Of a stretch of 64,000 nt of DNA, positions 45,973 through 55,945 are shown in pieces; position 1 is the stretch's first letter; the number at the start of each line of letters is the position of its first letter. The notes beneath the pieces are model-generated. The model saw only the letters and a program-made list of their open reading frames with translations, did not search any database and was not told where the DNA came from. The DNA is from CAWAHD01 sp963781785 (GTDB lineage Bacteria; Planctomycetota; Planctomycetia; Isosphaerales; Isosphaeraceae): the NCBI GenBank assembly GCA_963781785.1, contig CAWAHD010000005.1, forward strand, positions 1-64,000, in the 5' to 3' direction. The position numbers and the translations under genes are program-made.

Positions 45973-47784
45973 TTAGCGGTACGCCCCGGCCAGCGGATCG
46001 GCCAGGTGATAGACGATCGATTTTCCCTTCCAGTCTTCTTCGACGAAGACGAGATAGCTGCCATCCCGGCACTTGACGGCCCGCACGCCATCGCGGAAGT
46101 CAACCCAGCCGGTTTCGCCGTGCACCTCCGGGCCGGGCTTTAACGTGCCGAGAAAGCGGCCGTCGCGGTTGTCGTAGACAAACACGCGGGCGCTTTTGCA
46201 ATCAACCGCCAGCGCCAGTTCACCGGCCACGCAGAACGACACGATGAACTGCTTTTCGGCCTGGTACGGCAGGTCGATGCGATAACGAACCTTCCTGGCT
46301 CCCTTCGTCCAGTCGTCGAACCGCAAGACGACTGTGCCGGCAGTCCCCCACTCGCCGCCGGAGATCGGGCGATCCTCGGTCTGGCCCGTGAGGTACATCG
46401 TGTCGCTGGCCGGTATGTACTCGGTGCGGAGCAGGTCGGAGAGGGGCGCGGGCATCCGTTCGTGCACGGGCTCGGCGTCGTACTTCGGGTTGCCGTGCTC
46501 GTCCAGGCCGAGGAACCGCCAGCGCCAGATTCCGGATTCACGCCCGCCTTGCCAGATGTCGCCGGCCGAGTCGACGTTGCTGGCCCAGTATTCGCCGTCG
46601 GGTCCCGTGGTCGGAGTGTATTCGCCGGACTCCATCTGACCGTCGCCGTCGGCATCGCGCCAGAAGAAGCGGCCGGATGCCGGCTGGCCAGGCGGCTTCC
46701 AGTCGCCGCGGTCGGCCTTGATCGGGCCGCTGGATAAGACGACGCGGGGAACGGCCAGCTTGCCCTCGAGCCGGTAGATGCCGAGCACACCTTGCCACAT
46801 TCCTCGCTGACAAAGGAATCGCTTGCCCCCCAGCACCCTGACCGAGGTCCCGCACTGGAGAGTCGGAAGATGCAACCGCAGGTCATGGGGGTACCGGAAG
46901 GGGTCGAGCGTGTGGCTGATCCATTGCCAGTTCCGGCCAGCCGGCCCGTCGGGGTCGAATCGGTAGTGGTCGTCGGCGGAGTACAGATCGCGCCCGTCGC
47001 TGGTCGGGTCGGCGTCGACGATGTCGACGAACTCGAGGCCGAGCAGCTCGGAGATCAGCGTCCGATCGGGCGCGAACGACCGGAGTACGGTCCCGCCGCG
47101 CGGCACGTTGCAGGCGACGTGAAGATTCCCGGCCGCGTCCATCGCTGCGCCGACGGGACCGGCGAACCGCCACGGACCGGGCTTGCCGGGATCCGTACCG
47201 CCGAACATGCCGCCTGCTTCACCCAGCGCCTCGACCAGGACCGCGGGCGACTTCGTCACATCGAACGCCAGCACCTGCTGGCGGGGACCATTGTCGCAGA
47301 CCAGCAAACGGCCCTCGCGGTCGAGTCCCAGACCATTGGGCACGGCCCCGGCAGGAAGATTCAGCTTGTCGACACGTCGCTCACCGCTTTGTGAATAGCA
47401 TGCGACGTACTCGTGTCCGCCGGATATCACCCACAGGTTCCCGGCCTTATCGAGGCAGAGCGGACCGGGCCAACCCGCGGGAAACTCGCGAATGACGTTC
47501 ATCGTTTCGACGTCGACGACTTTCACAACGTCGAACGCGGTATCGGATGCGAAGAGCGTTTTACCGTCGGTCGCCAGTCCGCGCGGGATCAGGTCATGGT
47601 TATCGGGCGCCTCGCGGAACGAGAGCATATTCTGGAAACGCGTCTTCCCTCCGGGGAACGGGGCGTGCTTGCCGTCTTTCGTATAACGCGACACGCCAAA
47701 CTCGCACATCGGCTTGCCGCACAGCACTCCCCCGGCATGGCCCGGACGCTCTGGTACCGGCAAGTCGCCCTCGACTACCGGCAC
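45973..47784 (-). CDS. NHL/SMP-30-like beta-propeller protein, probably missing its N-terminus
   Basis: At most 603 residues. Propeller-type strands recur: GLATDGKTLFASDTAFDVVK, PLCLDKAGNLWVISGGHEYV, GLGLDREGRLLVCDNGP, AAMDAAGNLHVACNVP, DADGDGQMESGEYTP (a Ca-binding-like loop), AGDIWQGGRESGIWRW. It resembles secreted planctomycete NHL proteins, but no signal peptide is found: the first 25-30 codons overlap the start of the divergent Rpn-like gene and look unlike a protein N-terminus. The true 5' end appears lost near 47.72 kb. Confidence 0.7.
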   Translation of the reverse strand: MPVVEGDLPVPERPGHAGGVLCGKPMCEFGVSRYTKDGKHAPFPGGKTRFQNMLSFREAPDNHDLIPRGLATDGKTLFASDTAFDVVKVVDVETMNVIREFPAGWPGPLCLDKAGNLWVISGGHEYVACYSQSGERRVDKLNLPAGAVPNGLGLDREGRLLVCDNGPRQQVLAFDVTKSPAVLVEALGEAGGMFGGTDPGKPGPWRFAGPVGAAMDAAGNLHVACNVPRGGTVLRSFAPDRTLISELLGLEFVDIVDADPTSDGRDLYSADDHYRFDPDGPAGRNWQWISHTLDPFRYPHDLRLHLPTLQCGTSVRVLGGKRFLCQRGMWQGVLGIYRLEGKLAVPRVVLSSGPIKADRGDWKPPGQPASGRFFWRDADGDGQMESGEYTPTTGPDGEYWASNVDSAGDIWQGGRESGIWRWRFLGLDEHGNPKYDAEPVHERMPAPLSDLLRTEYIPASDTMYLTGQTEDRPISGGEWGTAGTVVLRFDDWTKGARKVRYRIDLPYQAEKQFIVSFCVAGELALAVDCKSARVFVYDNRDGRFLGTLKPGPEVHGETGWVDFRDGVRAVKCRDGSYLVFVEEDWKGKSIVYHLADPLAGAYR

Positions 47785-48366
47785 AATCTGCCGTTACTCA
47801 CGATCCTCGTCTTGCTCCGCAAGGAGGCGAACTCGCCGAACTTGACCGGCAGTTACGAGCGATTCATTCCAGACGGGCGGCTCACGAATCGGTATAATTA
47901 TCACGTGGTGCGGCTCTGGCAGCAGGATGTCCAGGCTTACCTGACCACCGGGGTCGGGCTGGTACCGCTGGCGCCCTTGACCAAGCTGACCGAACCGGAA
48001 CTTCCTGGCCTGGTCCGGCTCATGGCCAACCGGATTAACCGCGAACCGCACCCGAGAGCTGCAAAGCTTTGGACTGCGACGTTCCTGCTGATGGGCCTCC
48101 GCTATTCTGATGAACTGACGATTCAACTCCTGGAAGGAGTTCAGACCATGCACGAATCGACGACGTATCAAAGAATTGTAAACGATGGACGACTCGCAGA
48201 AGCTCGTCGGATGCTGCTTCGCCAGGGAACCAAGCGGTTTCGCGACCCCGACGCGGCGACCGTCGCCGCACTTGAGGCAATCCGGGATATCGACCGTCTT
48301 GAAGCACTGGGCGAGCGTATCATCGACCCAGACGTCCACGACTGGCAAGACCTGCTCAGAGACTGA
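47737..48366 (+). pseudogene. Rpn/YhgA-like putative nuclease-transposase, N-terminally truncated
   Basis: About 210 residues of a family usually near 300. Present: RTLWYRQVALDYRHNLPLLT, TGSYERFIPDGRLTNRYNYH, YLTTGVGLVPLAPLTKL, AAKLWTATFLLMGLRYSDEL, QLLEGVQTMHESTTYQRIV, ending DPDVHDWQDLLRD. These match the middle and C-terminal parts of the Rpn/PD-(D/E)XK recombination-promoting family as found in planctomycetes. The N-terminal nuclease core (about 80-90 residues) is missing; its place is taken by the 5' end of the divergent NHL-type gene. An ATG at 47737 could still start a shortened product. Confidence 0.65.
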
Positions 48367-48597
48367 TGAAGGGCCAACTCAAGCAGCCCTCGATCGCAAC
48401 CAGATTCGAAAGAGCTTGGAAGAAGCGAGCCGCCGTACGAACGGCGAGATCACGCTCAACACCACGACCATCGACATGCCTGGCCCGCCGCCGGAACCTG
48501 GCAGCGACGAACTGGCGAAGCTTCGGATCCAAAGCAGAATGTCGCAGCCTGTCTTCGCCCGACGTTGGACTGATCCCCATTATCCCACACGACCCAC

Positions 48598-49023
48598 TCA
48601 CGGCCACTGCGGCGTGGCCCCGGGCGTGGGGAGCGGGACGCTGTACGTCCCGGGATAGACCTGGACCTGCCAGCAATTGGCACCCCGCGCCGGTGCGGCA
48701 TTGTACTGAACCGTGAAGCTGCTGGTCTGGCAGGCTCCCGTCGGGCTGGTGACCGTCAGTTGTACGCCATACGTGAACTGGGTGCGATTGGGATTCGTCG
48801 AATCGTAGGGTGCGCTGTACTGAAGCAACTGGATTGCCTGGCCCAGCGCGTTCATCGCACCCTGATCGCGCGTCTCTTGATTGATTCGGTTGGTCTCGAT
48901 TCGAAGCAAACTCGAGCTCGTGCGGTAGATCGTGCTCCAGAGCGCGAACAGAAGGATCAAGAAGATCAACACGACCGTGAGCGAATAACCCCGGCGCCGG
49001 TTCTGAAGACGATGTCGAATCAT
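48598..49023 (-). CDS. PilX/GspK-like minor pseudopilin-type protein
   Basis: 141 residues. Basic N-terminus then one hydrophobic helix (GYSLTVVLIFLILLFALWST) and a short mature domain with Cys102-Cys112-type pair (GACQTSS, GANCWQV). The RRRGYS before the helix is prepilin-like although the usual Glu5 is absent, as in GspK/PilX. Last gene of the minus-strand pseudopilin operon; the ATGA overlap with the preceding gene shows coupling. Confidence 0.65.
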   Translation of the reverse strand: MIRHRLQNRRRGYSLTVVLIFLILLFALWSTIYRTSSSLLRIETNRINQETRDQGAMNALGQAIQLLQYSAPYDSTNPNRTQFTYGVQLTVTSPTGACQTSSFTVQYNAAPARGANCWQVQVYPGTYSVPLPTPGATPQWP

Positions 49024-49535
49024 GATGGAGTCACACCCACCAAGGTATAGGTTCCCGTGAAGTAACGGAACGCGATCGTGAACTGGATCAGCGCCTGGCC
49101 GGCGTTGTCGGGGACCGACGAAACCGAAAAGTTCGTGACGTACTTGGCAATCGTCGTCGTCACGCCGGTGGATGAGTTGGTTCGGACGAGCAGGTTCCCC
49201 TGAAGCTCGTAGGTGATCACGACAATGTCCTGAGTCGTCGAATCCTGGAAATTGAGCAAGAGGACGTTGCCACTCGATAGGTCCCAGTCGACGAAGGGAT
49301 AGTGGCCCAGGGTTCCGGTTCGCCCGGGACCGTCGGCCAGAAACCCGCCGAGATCGCAGGCGATCGATTGGGTGGCCAGAATGGCTTCTTGCTCGATCCG
49401 GGCCCGCGCCTCGACTTCCAGGGCGGGGCGGCCGAAGGTCGCGCAGGCGCCCGCCATCAGCATGCCGAGCAGGGTCGCCAGTATGCTGCCAACCACCATT
49501 TCAGTCACACTGCAACCCCGGCGGTGGCTCCGCAA
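49020..49535 (-). CDS. Minor pseudopilin, GspJ/PilW-like
   Basis: 171 residues. Prepilin signal RRGCSVTEMVVGSILATLLG with the conserved Glu five residues after the cleavage site. The mature part is beta-rich (LLLNFQDSTTQDIVVITYEL, YVTNFSVSSVPDNAGQALIQ), as in GspJ-type tip pseudopilins. Overlaps the GspK-like gene by four bases. Confidence 0.75.
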   Translation of the reverse strand: MRSHRRGCSVTEMVVGSILATLLGMLMAGACATFGRPALEVEARARIEQEAILATQSIACDLGGFLADGPGRTGTLGHYPFVDWDLSSGNVLLLNFQDSTTQDIVVITYELQGNLLVRTNSSTGVTTTIAKYVTNFSVSSVPDNAGQALIQFTIAFRYFTGTYTLVGVTPS

Positions 49536-49612
49536 GGCGCTGGCTCAGTCGCATCGCGTTCGGTCCGGTCATCTCATCGAAACGCCTTTCGTTGCTTGCA
49601 TTCCGCTCGAGC

Positions 49613-50044
49613 TCATGGCGCCGTGACGTTCACGTAAGCGGTCAGGTTCTGGCTGTACGGGGCGGCGTCGAGCTCGATGACCGAAACTGGGAACGAGGGG
49701 GGCGGGTTCGAAGGAAGAGACAGCGGGCCAGGGTCGCACACGCTGGTGGCGGTTTGCAGAACCTGGGCACTGCCGGCCAGCTTTTGCGTCCACGGGTTCT
49801 GCCATGGCACAAGATAATACGTGTTCCCATGAAGCATTGCTTGAGATTGGCCGGTCACGGGGTTCGTTTCGATCACCTGCCCCTGTAGCCGCAGCTCGAG
49901 CAATCGCACCTGCCGCAACTGCATCACCACCAGCGGGCATAGACCCGCCAGGCCGATCCCCAGGATTGCAAACGACACCTGGACCTCGAGCAACGAGTAA
50001 CCTCGTCGAATCGACCGCCGGGATGCTGTAGGACGCCCGCGCAT
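49613..50044 (-). CDS. Minor pseudopilin, GspI/PilV-like
   Basis: About 143 residues from the ATG at 50044; an in-frame ATG at 50140 would add an unlikely leader. Prepilin signal RRGYSLLEVQVSFAILGIGL with Glu at position 5, which is typical of PilV/GspI. Third gene of the minus-strand operon gspF - pseudopilins. Confidence 0.75.
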   Translation of the reverse strand: MRGRPTASRRSIRRGYSLLEVQVSFAILGIGLAGLCPLVVMQLRQVRLLELRLQGQVIETNPVTGQSQAMLHGNTYYLVPWQNPWTQKLAGSAQVLQTATSVCDPGPLSLPSNPPPSFPVSVIELDAAPYSQNLTAYVNVTAP

Positions 50045-50136
50045 GGTTTCACCAGGGGGATCTCCCCTGCCCGTCTGGACCTCTGACCCGGCGGACGCTT
50101 GACCCGTTGCCGCAAGAGGAATCGTGCCCAGGAGAT

Positions 50137-50661
50137 TCACTGGAACCCGGGCACGATGGTGATCGCTCCATTGCCTTGCTGGACCGACCCGGAGAACGAC
50201 CCGTCCGCCGCGATGGTCAATGTGCCGGACCAGTACGTGGTCCCGCCGCGAGTCGCCGTCGCCGTGAACCAGCTATCGCTCGCGCTGGCTACGAGGTAAC
50301 TATAGGGCGCAGTCGACGTGGTGAGGGACGGATCGATCAGATTCGCGCTCAGAAGCGTGGCAAGATCCGGTGCATACGTGCGGTTCTCGAGCCAGTAGAG
50401 CCGCTGGGCCGACCAGATCGCCCGCAGGTTGGCCCCGGCCACGTCGGCCCGCGACTGTTCCAGCGACTGCTGGAACCGCGGGATGCCCATCGAGAGCAAT
50501 GTTGCCGACACGACCATCGCGACAAGCATCTCGATGAGCGTGTACCCGCCTTTGCGCGTGCGCGCCGCCAATCCGTTTTCCCACCGTCGCGCACCGTGCC
50601 CTCTAACCCGGGCCGGACCGTGCCGTTGCCGATCCGGTTGTCCCCCTCTTTCCTCAGACAT
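50137..50661 (-). CDS. Pseudopilin, GspG/GspH-like
   Basis: About 174 residues from the ATG at 50661, chosen because AGGAG lies 8-9 bases upstream. Prepilin signal TRKGGYTLIEMLVAMVVSAT followed by a long amphipathic helix (RFQQSLEQSRADVAGANLRA) and WSAQRLYWLENRTYAPDLAT, the layout of GspG-like pilins. Second gene of the operon, 88 bp after gspF. Confidence 0.8.
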   Translation of the reverse strand: MSEERGGQPDRQRHGPARVRGHGARRWENGLAARTRKGGYTLIEMLVAMVVSATLLSMGIPRFQQSLEQSRADVAGANLRAIWSAQRLYWLENRTYAPDLATLLSANLIDPSLTTSTAPYSYLVASASDSWFTATATRGGTTYWSGTLTIAADGSFSGSVQQGNGAITIVPGFQ

Positions 50662-50748
50662 TGACCAATCTCCTGCATGTATCGACCGATCCGAGTCCGC
50701 CCGCCCGCACCGACACCAGAGCGCCGGGTGGGTCAAGACGACATAAGC

Positions 50749-51844
50749 TCACTTCACGCTGCCGGCCATGTCAAACATCGGCATGTAAATCGCCAGCATC
50801 AGCCCCGCGATCGAGGTACCCATGAACATGATGGTCAAGGGCTCGAGCAATTTCGTCACCTTCAAGATCATGCCTTCCATCTTCTCCTTGTAGAACGGGG
50901 CGATCTGCTCCATCACCTGGGGCAGTTGCCCCGATTCTTCGCCGACCTGGACCATGCTCACCAGCATCGGCAGGAACAATCCGGTCTCCTGGAGCGCCGC
51001 GTACAAGGGCTTGCCGGCCGCGACCCTGGCGGCGACGCGTTCGAGCGCGTCGCGATAGATCGGGCTGGTCTGGAAGATGCCCTTCACCGTGTACATGGTC
51101 TCCATCATGGGCACGCCGCTCTTGAGCAAGAGCGACAGGTTCGAGGCGAAGCGGTACATCGCCATCTCGACCACGAGCTGGCCCACGGTGGGCACGACCA
51201 TGAGCGTACCGCCGACGTATCGGCGACCGGTCTCGGTCTTGAGAAACCTCTTGAAACCGAAGATCGCCGTCACGATGAAGACCACCCCGTAGATTCCATA
51301 CTTGACGATGTAATTCGAGGCGTCGACCACGAACTGAGTGATGGCGGGCAGCTTGGCGTCCATGTCCTCGAACATCTTGGCGAAGGTCGGCACGACCAGC
51401 CAGAGCATGACCGTGACCGCGATCACCGCGACGGAGATCAGGATCATCGGGTACATGAGAGCCCCTTTGACCTTGCGCTTGGTGTCACGGGAGTCGCGGA
51501 TCTGCTTGTTGAGCTCGAGCAGCACCTGTGCCATCTTGCCGGTCACCTCTCCGGTTCGGATCGCCTCGATCCACTGGAACTCGAAGATATTGGGAAAAGC
51601 CGCCGCCGCCGAGTAAAAGCTACTGCCGGCCGACACTTTCGAGACGACCTGTTCGAGGACCGCCCGCAGCTTGATGCTCTCGCACTGCGCGGCTGGCGAT
51701 CTTGAGCGCCTGTAACAGGGGCGTACCCGAGCTGACCAGGGTCGAAAGCTGGTGGAAAAACGTCAGCGTGTCCTCGAGCTTTGCCGACTTATGAGGCTTG
51801 GTCGAGATCCTGGCGTGCGCCACGACCCATTGCTCAAACGGCAC
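50749..51844 (-). CDS. gspF: Type II secretion / type IV pilus inner-membrane platform protein
   Basis: About 365 residues with one frame break near 51687 (CGCG context). N-terminal frame: LEDTLTFFHQLSTLVSSGTP LLQALKIAS. C-terminal frame: second GspF domain ASNLSLLLKSGVPMMETMYT, MVQVGEESGQLPQVMEQIAP, and membrane segments ILISVAVIAVTVMLWLVVP and GVVFIVTAIFGF, LLEPLTIMFMGTSIAGLMLA. GspF/PilC anchors the ATPase and the pseudopilus. First gene of the minus-strand operon; the promoter should lie in 51845-52359, shared divergently with the major pilin gene. Confidence 0.88.
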
Positions 51845-52359
51845 ATTTCACCCCCTTTTTTCCGAGGACCCGACTAAAGCGACCGATATCCGCTCTGAGA
51901 TCGCAGGCTGCGCGACTGGCATGAATTCGATCTGACCTCATCTTGAGCCTAGGCCACGCGGTCACCGTACGCGCTAAAGCCGTGCTTCCTGCTTCATGAA
52001 GGTTGCCAATAGGCATCGCGGCCTTCCCGGGACGGGCATTCTTTTGTCGGCGGCGCTCCATCCGGATTTGACGGTTGCTGAATGTGACCTAGTTTTGAGT
52101 GTCTCCGGCGGGATGTCACCGCGGGGCGACGATGCCTCGATCACGATCAGTGAGACCGAGGCAAATACAGGTGAATAAAGGACCGATCGAAAGGGTGGCC
52201 GAGCGCCGGGCGGGCTTTTGTCCGGGCAAGTGTGTTGCACGTCGGCCGCGCCGGCTTCGTTCGCCTCAGGTAGGGGCGCTGCTCGCGGACCCTGAAAAAC
52301 CTGTTCTGTCGTTGGATCGCCTGGTTTCCGATTGAGATTGGTACGGGAGATAACCCACT
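51845..52359. promoter_or_regulatory. Divergent promoter region between gspF and the major pilin gene
   Basis: About 515 bases with no supported gene. It must hold the promoters for the two halves of the secretion locus. No clear palindromic operator was seen. Confidence 0.45.
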
Positions 52360-52818
52360 ATGCAGCGACCTGTTTCCAGAATGCGGACCCGTAAAGGGTT
52401 CACCCTCGTCGAGCTTGCGGTCGTGATCGTCATCATCGGCGTGCTGGCCGCTTTTGGCGTCCCCAAGTTCCTCGCTTCCGTCGAGAAGTCGAAGGCGTCG
52501 GAAGCCTTCAATTACCTGTCGGCCGTGCAGGCCGCCCAGGAACGCTACCTGGCCCAGAACGGAATCTATGCCACGTCCGTTTCCGCTCTCGACGTCACGC
52601 TTCCGACCCCGAAGTATTTCACCCCGGACGCCGCCATCGTCGCGGCCCAGAATAGCACCGGAGCCCCGACCTGGACGATGTCGTGCACCCGGATCGCGGC
52701 CACATCGAGCTACGGAGGCTATACCGTCGCGTGGTCCGATCAGGGCTTCGACTCATCCTCGAACTCGACGATCACGACCTTCCCGCAGATCTGCCCCGTG
52801 TCGCTCCCCAGCAGTTGA
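52360..52818 (+). CDS. Major type IV pilin / pseudopilin
   Basis: 152 residues. Textbook prepilin leader and helix: MRTRKG before FTLVELAVVIVIIGVLAAFG, with Glu5, then VPKFLASVEKSKASEAFNYL. The mature domain has a likely disulfide pair (WTMSCTR near 105 and FPQICPV near 146), as in type IVa pilins, which argues for PilA rather than GspG, although no Ca loop of GspG is obvious. Followed by a terminator-like hairpin at 52891-52918, so it can be expressed at a higher level than the downstream genes. Confidence 0.88.
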   Translation: MQRPVSRMRTRKGFTLVELAVVIVIIGVLAAFGVPKFLASVEKSKASEAFNYLSAVQAAQERYLAQNGIYATSVSALDVTLPTPKYFTPDAAIVAAQNSTGAPTWTMSCTRIAATSSYGGYTVAWSDQGFDSSSNSTITTFPQICPVSLPSS

Positions 52819-52890
52819 TGACCTTTACGGTCAGGGCTCTCTCGCATCTGCGACGATTCATGTCCAAGTCGTTGTGGTCCTGACCCCATG

Positions 52891-52923
52891 GGCGGGCGGC
52901 CGGTTCCGGTCGCCCGCCTCCGT
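52891..52923 (+). terminator. Terminator-like hairpin after the pilin gene
   Basis: GGCGGGCGGCC (52891-52901) pairs with GGTCGCCCGCC (52908-52918) across a 6-base loop, followed by TCCGTTT. Placed between the pilin stop and the pilM start. Confidence 0.6.
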
Positions 52924-52973
52924 TTGATCAACGAGGCGTGGAACCTGGGCGGCAAGCGGGGAACAGATCGACC

Positions 52974-54512
52974 ATGATGGCACTCCTGTCGCGGTTGGCC
53001 TTGCGACGGTCGATCGGTCTCGTGATCGACGACAAGGCGGTTGCAATGTCCGTGGTGGTGACCACGCCCTTGGGCCGCCGCCAGGTGTTCCACGATGTCC
53101 AGGCCCTGGGAAGCGATTCGCCACAAGCCGTCCTGGGCCGGCTGCTCGATCCCTGGACCAAACGAGGTCGGTGCAAGAAGACCCAGGTTGGAGCGTGGGT
53201 TCAAGTGGGCGTGCCCGAGTCGCAGGTGTTTCAGGCGGTCGTGCCCGATCACGAGTGCGAACCTGAACGCTCCCCCGCAGTCGTATTTCCTCGAGGCGGT
53301 CCAGGCGACCAACGTCCGCGCCGAGGAGCGGATTGATCGAGTTGCTCAAGATCGAGCTCGAACAAGCTACCCATGGCGTGCGTGGCGGCCTCGCCCCGCG
53401 CCGCGATCACCTCGACGATCGAGATGATGGACGGGCTGGGAACGCGGGTCGGGCTGGCCGAGCCGGCGCCGGCGGCTCTGTGCCGGGCTGGGGCTTTTTT
53501 CAAGAAGACCCCGCGCGGCTCGAAATTGACCGCGCGATTCTTCCTGGGCCAGCAGACCGCAATCGGCGTGCTGGCCGCCGGCCCACAGCCGCTATTCTGG
53601 CACACGTTCGACTTGCCCAAGGGCGACGAGGCGACCGCGATCCTGGCTGCAAACTCGACCCTCTGGATGCTGGGCAGGCACAGCCGGATCAACCTGTCGA
53701 TCGACACGGTGATCGTCCACGGACGGCCGGAGCTTGAGATCACCCGCGAGCCCGAGGCGTTCCGCCAGCGCACCGGTGCCCGGCTGATCCGCTGCGACCA
53801 GCCCAGATTACGACTCGGCCGCCACCGCGCTGGGAGTCGCCCTGGCCAACCCCCTGGCCGACGAGCCCGGACACGACCTGGCGCGCTCCCTCAAGCCACC
53901 CTTGAGGGTCCGGGACATCTTCCCCTGGGGCGAGCTGGTCCTCCATGGTGTTCTCGTCGGTGCGGTCTCCTTGTTCCTGAATGGAGCGGCCGCTGAGGTC
54001 AATGCGCGACTCAAGGCCGTGCGGCACTCGAGCTCACGTCATTTTCCTGGCTCAAGAATCAAGACCAGACCAAGCTCGACGCCGAAAAGAAGGCCTTGGA
54101 GGAACGGTTGAAGGTTCGTCGAGGCGTTTCGCGGCAACCGCGTCGGCTGGTCGGTGGTATTGCGAACGGTCGCGGCCTCGGAGCCCGAGAGCACCGACCA
54201 TCAGCGGGCTCTCAGGCGAGGCCGAGGTGGAAGCCGCGTCGAAGTCCGGCATGACCAAGCCCAAGAAACAACTGATCGTCAATTTCGCGACGCCAATGTC
54301 CGAGGATGGCTCGGTGCCGCGCGAGATCGACGGATTCCTCACGGCCCTGCGCGGCGAGCCCATGCTCAAGCGGCACTTCCCGCTGATCGAGGTCATCGGG
54401 CCTCAAGGCCAACTCGTCCAAGCGGGGCGAGCATCCCTTCGCATCCTACAGCATCGTCTGCTTGCCCAGGGCCGAGGCGACCAGGACGCCAGCAGCACCC
54501 TCGAAAGGTTGA
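52974..54512 (+). CDS. pilM: PilM-PilN fusion-like pilus assembly protein, multiple frame breaks
   Basis: About 510 residues once breaks near 53246, 53335, 53370, 53805, 54030, 54115, 54195 and 54410 are healed; most need one restored CG/GC pair. The N-terminal two thirds is an actin-like PilM ATPase fragment: RRSIGLVIDDKAVAMSVVVT, NAPPQSYFLEAVQATN, ASPRAAITSTIEMMDGL, LGQQTAIGVLAAGP, TALGVALANPLAD. It continues without a stop into a PilN-like part: membrane segment WGELVLHGVLVGAVSLFLNG, a coiled coil (KLDAEKKALEERLK) and VVLRTVAAS. PilM binds the PilN N-terminus in other bacteria, so a fusion makes sense. Ends 3 bp before pilO. Confidence 0.75.
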
Positions 54513-54515
54513 AGG

Positions 54516-55098
54516 ATGCAAGAGAAGGCGTCGAAAACCGATTATAAACGGCGTGATGGGCCAGCTTCGCCAGCCGCTCAAGCTCCGCCTGCTGCTCTCT
54601 GTCGCGGTCATCACAGGATGGTAATCCTCTTTTTCAGCCCCTTGAGCGAGGAGACGGCAGCCACTACGGCCAAGATCATCCGGGAGCGGAAGCGGGTCGC
54701 CACGGCACGCGAGATCGAACAACTCAAGAAGGCGATGGTGCCTTACAAGGGCCGCGTGCCTGCCGGGGCCGATGCGAACGAGCTGATGCGGCACGTGATC
54801 GCCCAGATACGGTCGTCGCCGCTGAAGCTGCTCGACCTGAAGACCGGAGAAGCCCAAGGACCTGGGTCCCTACGAGACCCTGGGCCTCAAGCTGACCTTG
54901 GAGGGAGCGTTCACCGAGATCGACGAATTCCTGAGGTGGGTCGAGACCGACGAGCGGCTCTTGCGGGTCGACGCGATCAAGCTCGATCCGGTCGCCAAAG
55001 ACCCAAAGCGACTCACGGCCCAGCTCATCCTGCTGAGCCTGGGTGAGAAGGTGGCTCCGCCTGCGAAATCCAAGCCAGAACCGGGCAAGAAACCATGA
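54516..55098 (+). CDS. pilO: PilO-like inner-membrane alignment protein, frame breaks
   Basis: About 195 residues with breaks near 54530, 54620 and 54857. N-terminal membrane segment KLRLLLSVAVITGW continuing MVILFFSPLSEETAATT, then a helix (RKRVATAREIEQLKKAMVPY) and a ferredoxin-like domain: LGPYETLGLKLTLEGAFTEI and DEFLRWVETDERLLRVDAIK. That is the PilO/GspM layout. Its stop overlaps the next start (ATGA). Confidence 0.75.
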
Positions 55099-55848
55099 AT
55101 GCTGCCAAACTGATCAAGCTGGCGCCGATGATCATCATGATCGGTTTCCTGGCTTACTCGGGTTACTCGATCCAGACGAGTGCGGATGATCCGGAAGCGG
55201 GCCAATCCGGCCTGGCCAAGGAGCTCGACGTCGTGGTGCACGACATCGTCGCGGCCGGCGACGCCATCAAGGAAGGCGCGTCCGGCGCGCTCCGCGACCC
55301 GTTCCAGGTCACTCTGAAAGAAGCAGTCCCAGCCGGCGTGGCGGCGAGCAAGGGCCAGGGGCCGCTCGAGCCCGAACCCGACCCGCTGGCCGAGATCGTC
55401 CGGAGGCTCAACCTCGGAGCCACGTTCCTCCAGGGCCGAGAACAGATGGCGATCATCGACGGCCGGATCTATTCCAAGGGCCAGCATCTGCTCGTGGATG
55501 GCGACAACGGCAAGACGTTCTCCAAGCTGTACGTGGTCAATGTCCTGCCTACGAAGGTGATCCTGCACGCCGATGGCGAGAGTTACGTGCTGGTTTATTC
55601 CGACCAGCTTGGCGACCGGGACGATCACGCGCGGAAGGGCGGCGAGGAGGGTTCCCAGAACGGCCATGGCCGAGATCGATCCCGGCGGCGAGCTCGCCAT
55701 GTTCCAGAAGCTGCTCAATTCGCCCCTGGGAGCGCTGGGCAAGAGGGTGATCGGCGACCCGGCCCGGACCTCCTCTCGCTCCGGTTCTTCGCGATCCAAG
55801 CGCGCACGCCGCCCGCGCAGCACCGCGAACTCCAGTGCCAGCCCCTAG
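55095..55848 (+). CDS. PilP-like / hypothetical pilus locus protein, frame break
   Basis: About 250 residues with one break near 55610-55660. A single N-terminal membrane helix (LAPMIIMIGFLAYSGYSIQT), a periplasmic part with ALRDPFQVTLKE and a small beta domain LQGREQMAIIDGRIYSKGQH ... VNVLPTKVILHADGESYVLV, which resembles the GspC/PilP homology region that contacts the secretin. After the break it reads AEIDPGGELAMFQKLLNSPL and ends in a basic tail. Position between pilO and gspE fits a PilP role. Confidence 0.6.
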
Positions 55849-55945
55849 CGCCCGGGCCCGCCCGCGCAGTGAGACCACCCGGACTTGAAACCCCGCAAAC
55901 GCGACCCTCTTTGACCAGAACTCACACCAAAGCGGCGACCACCCC

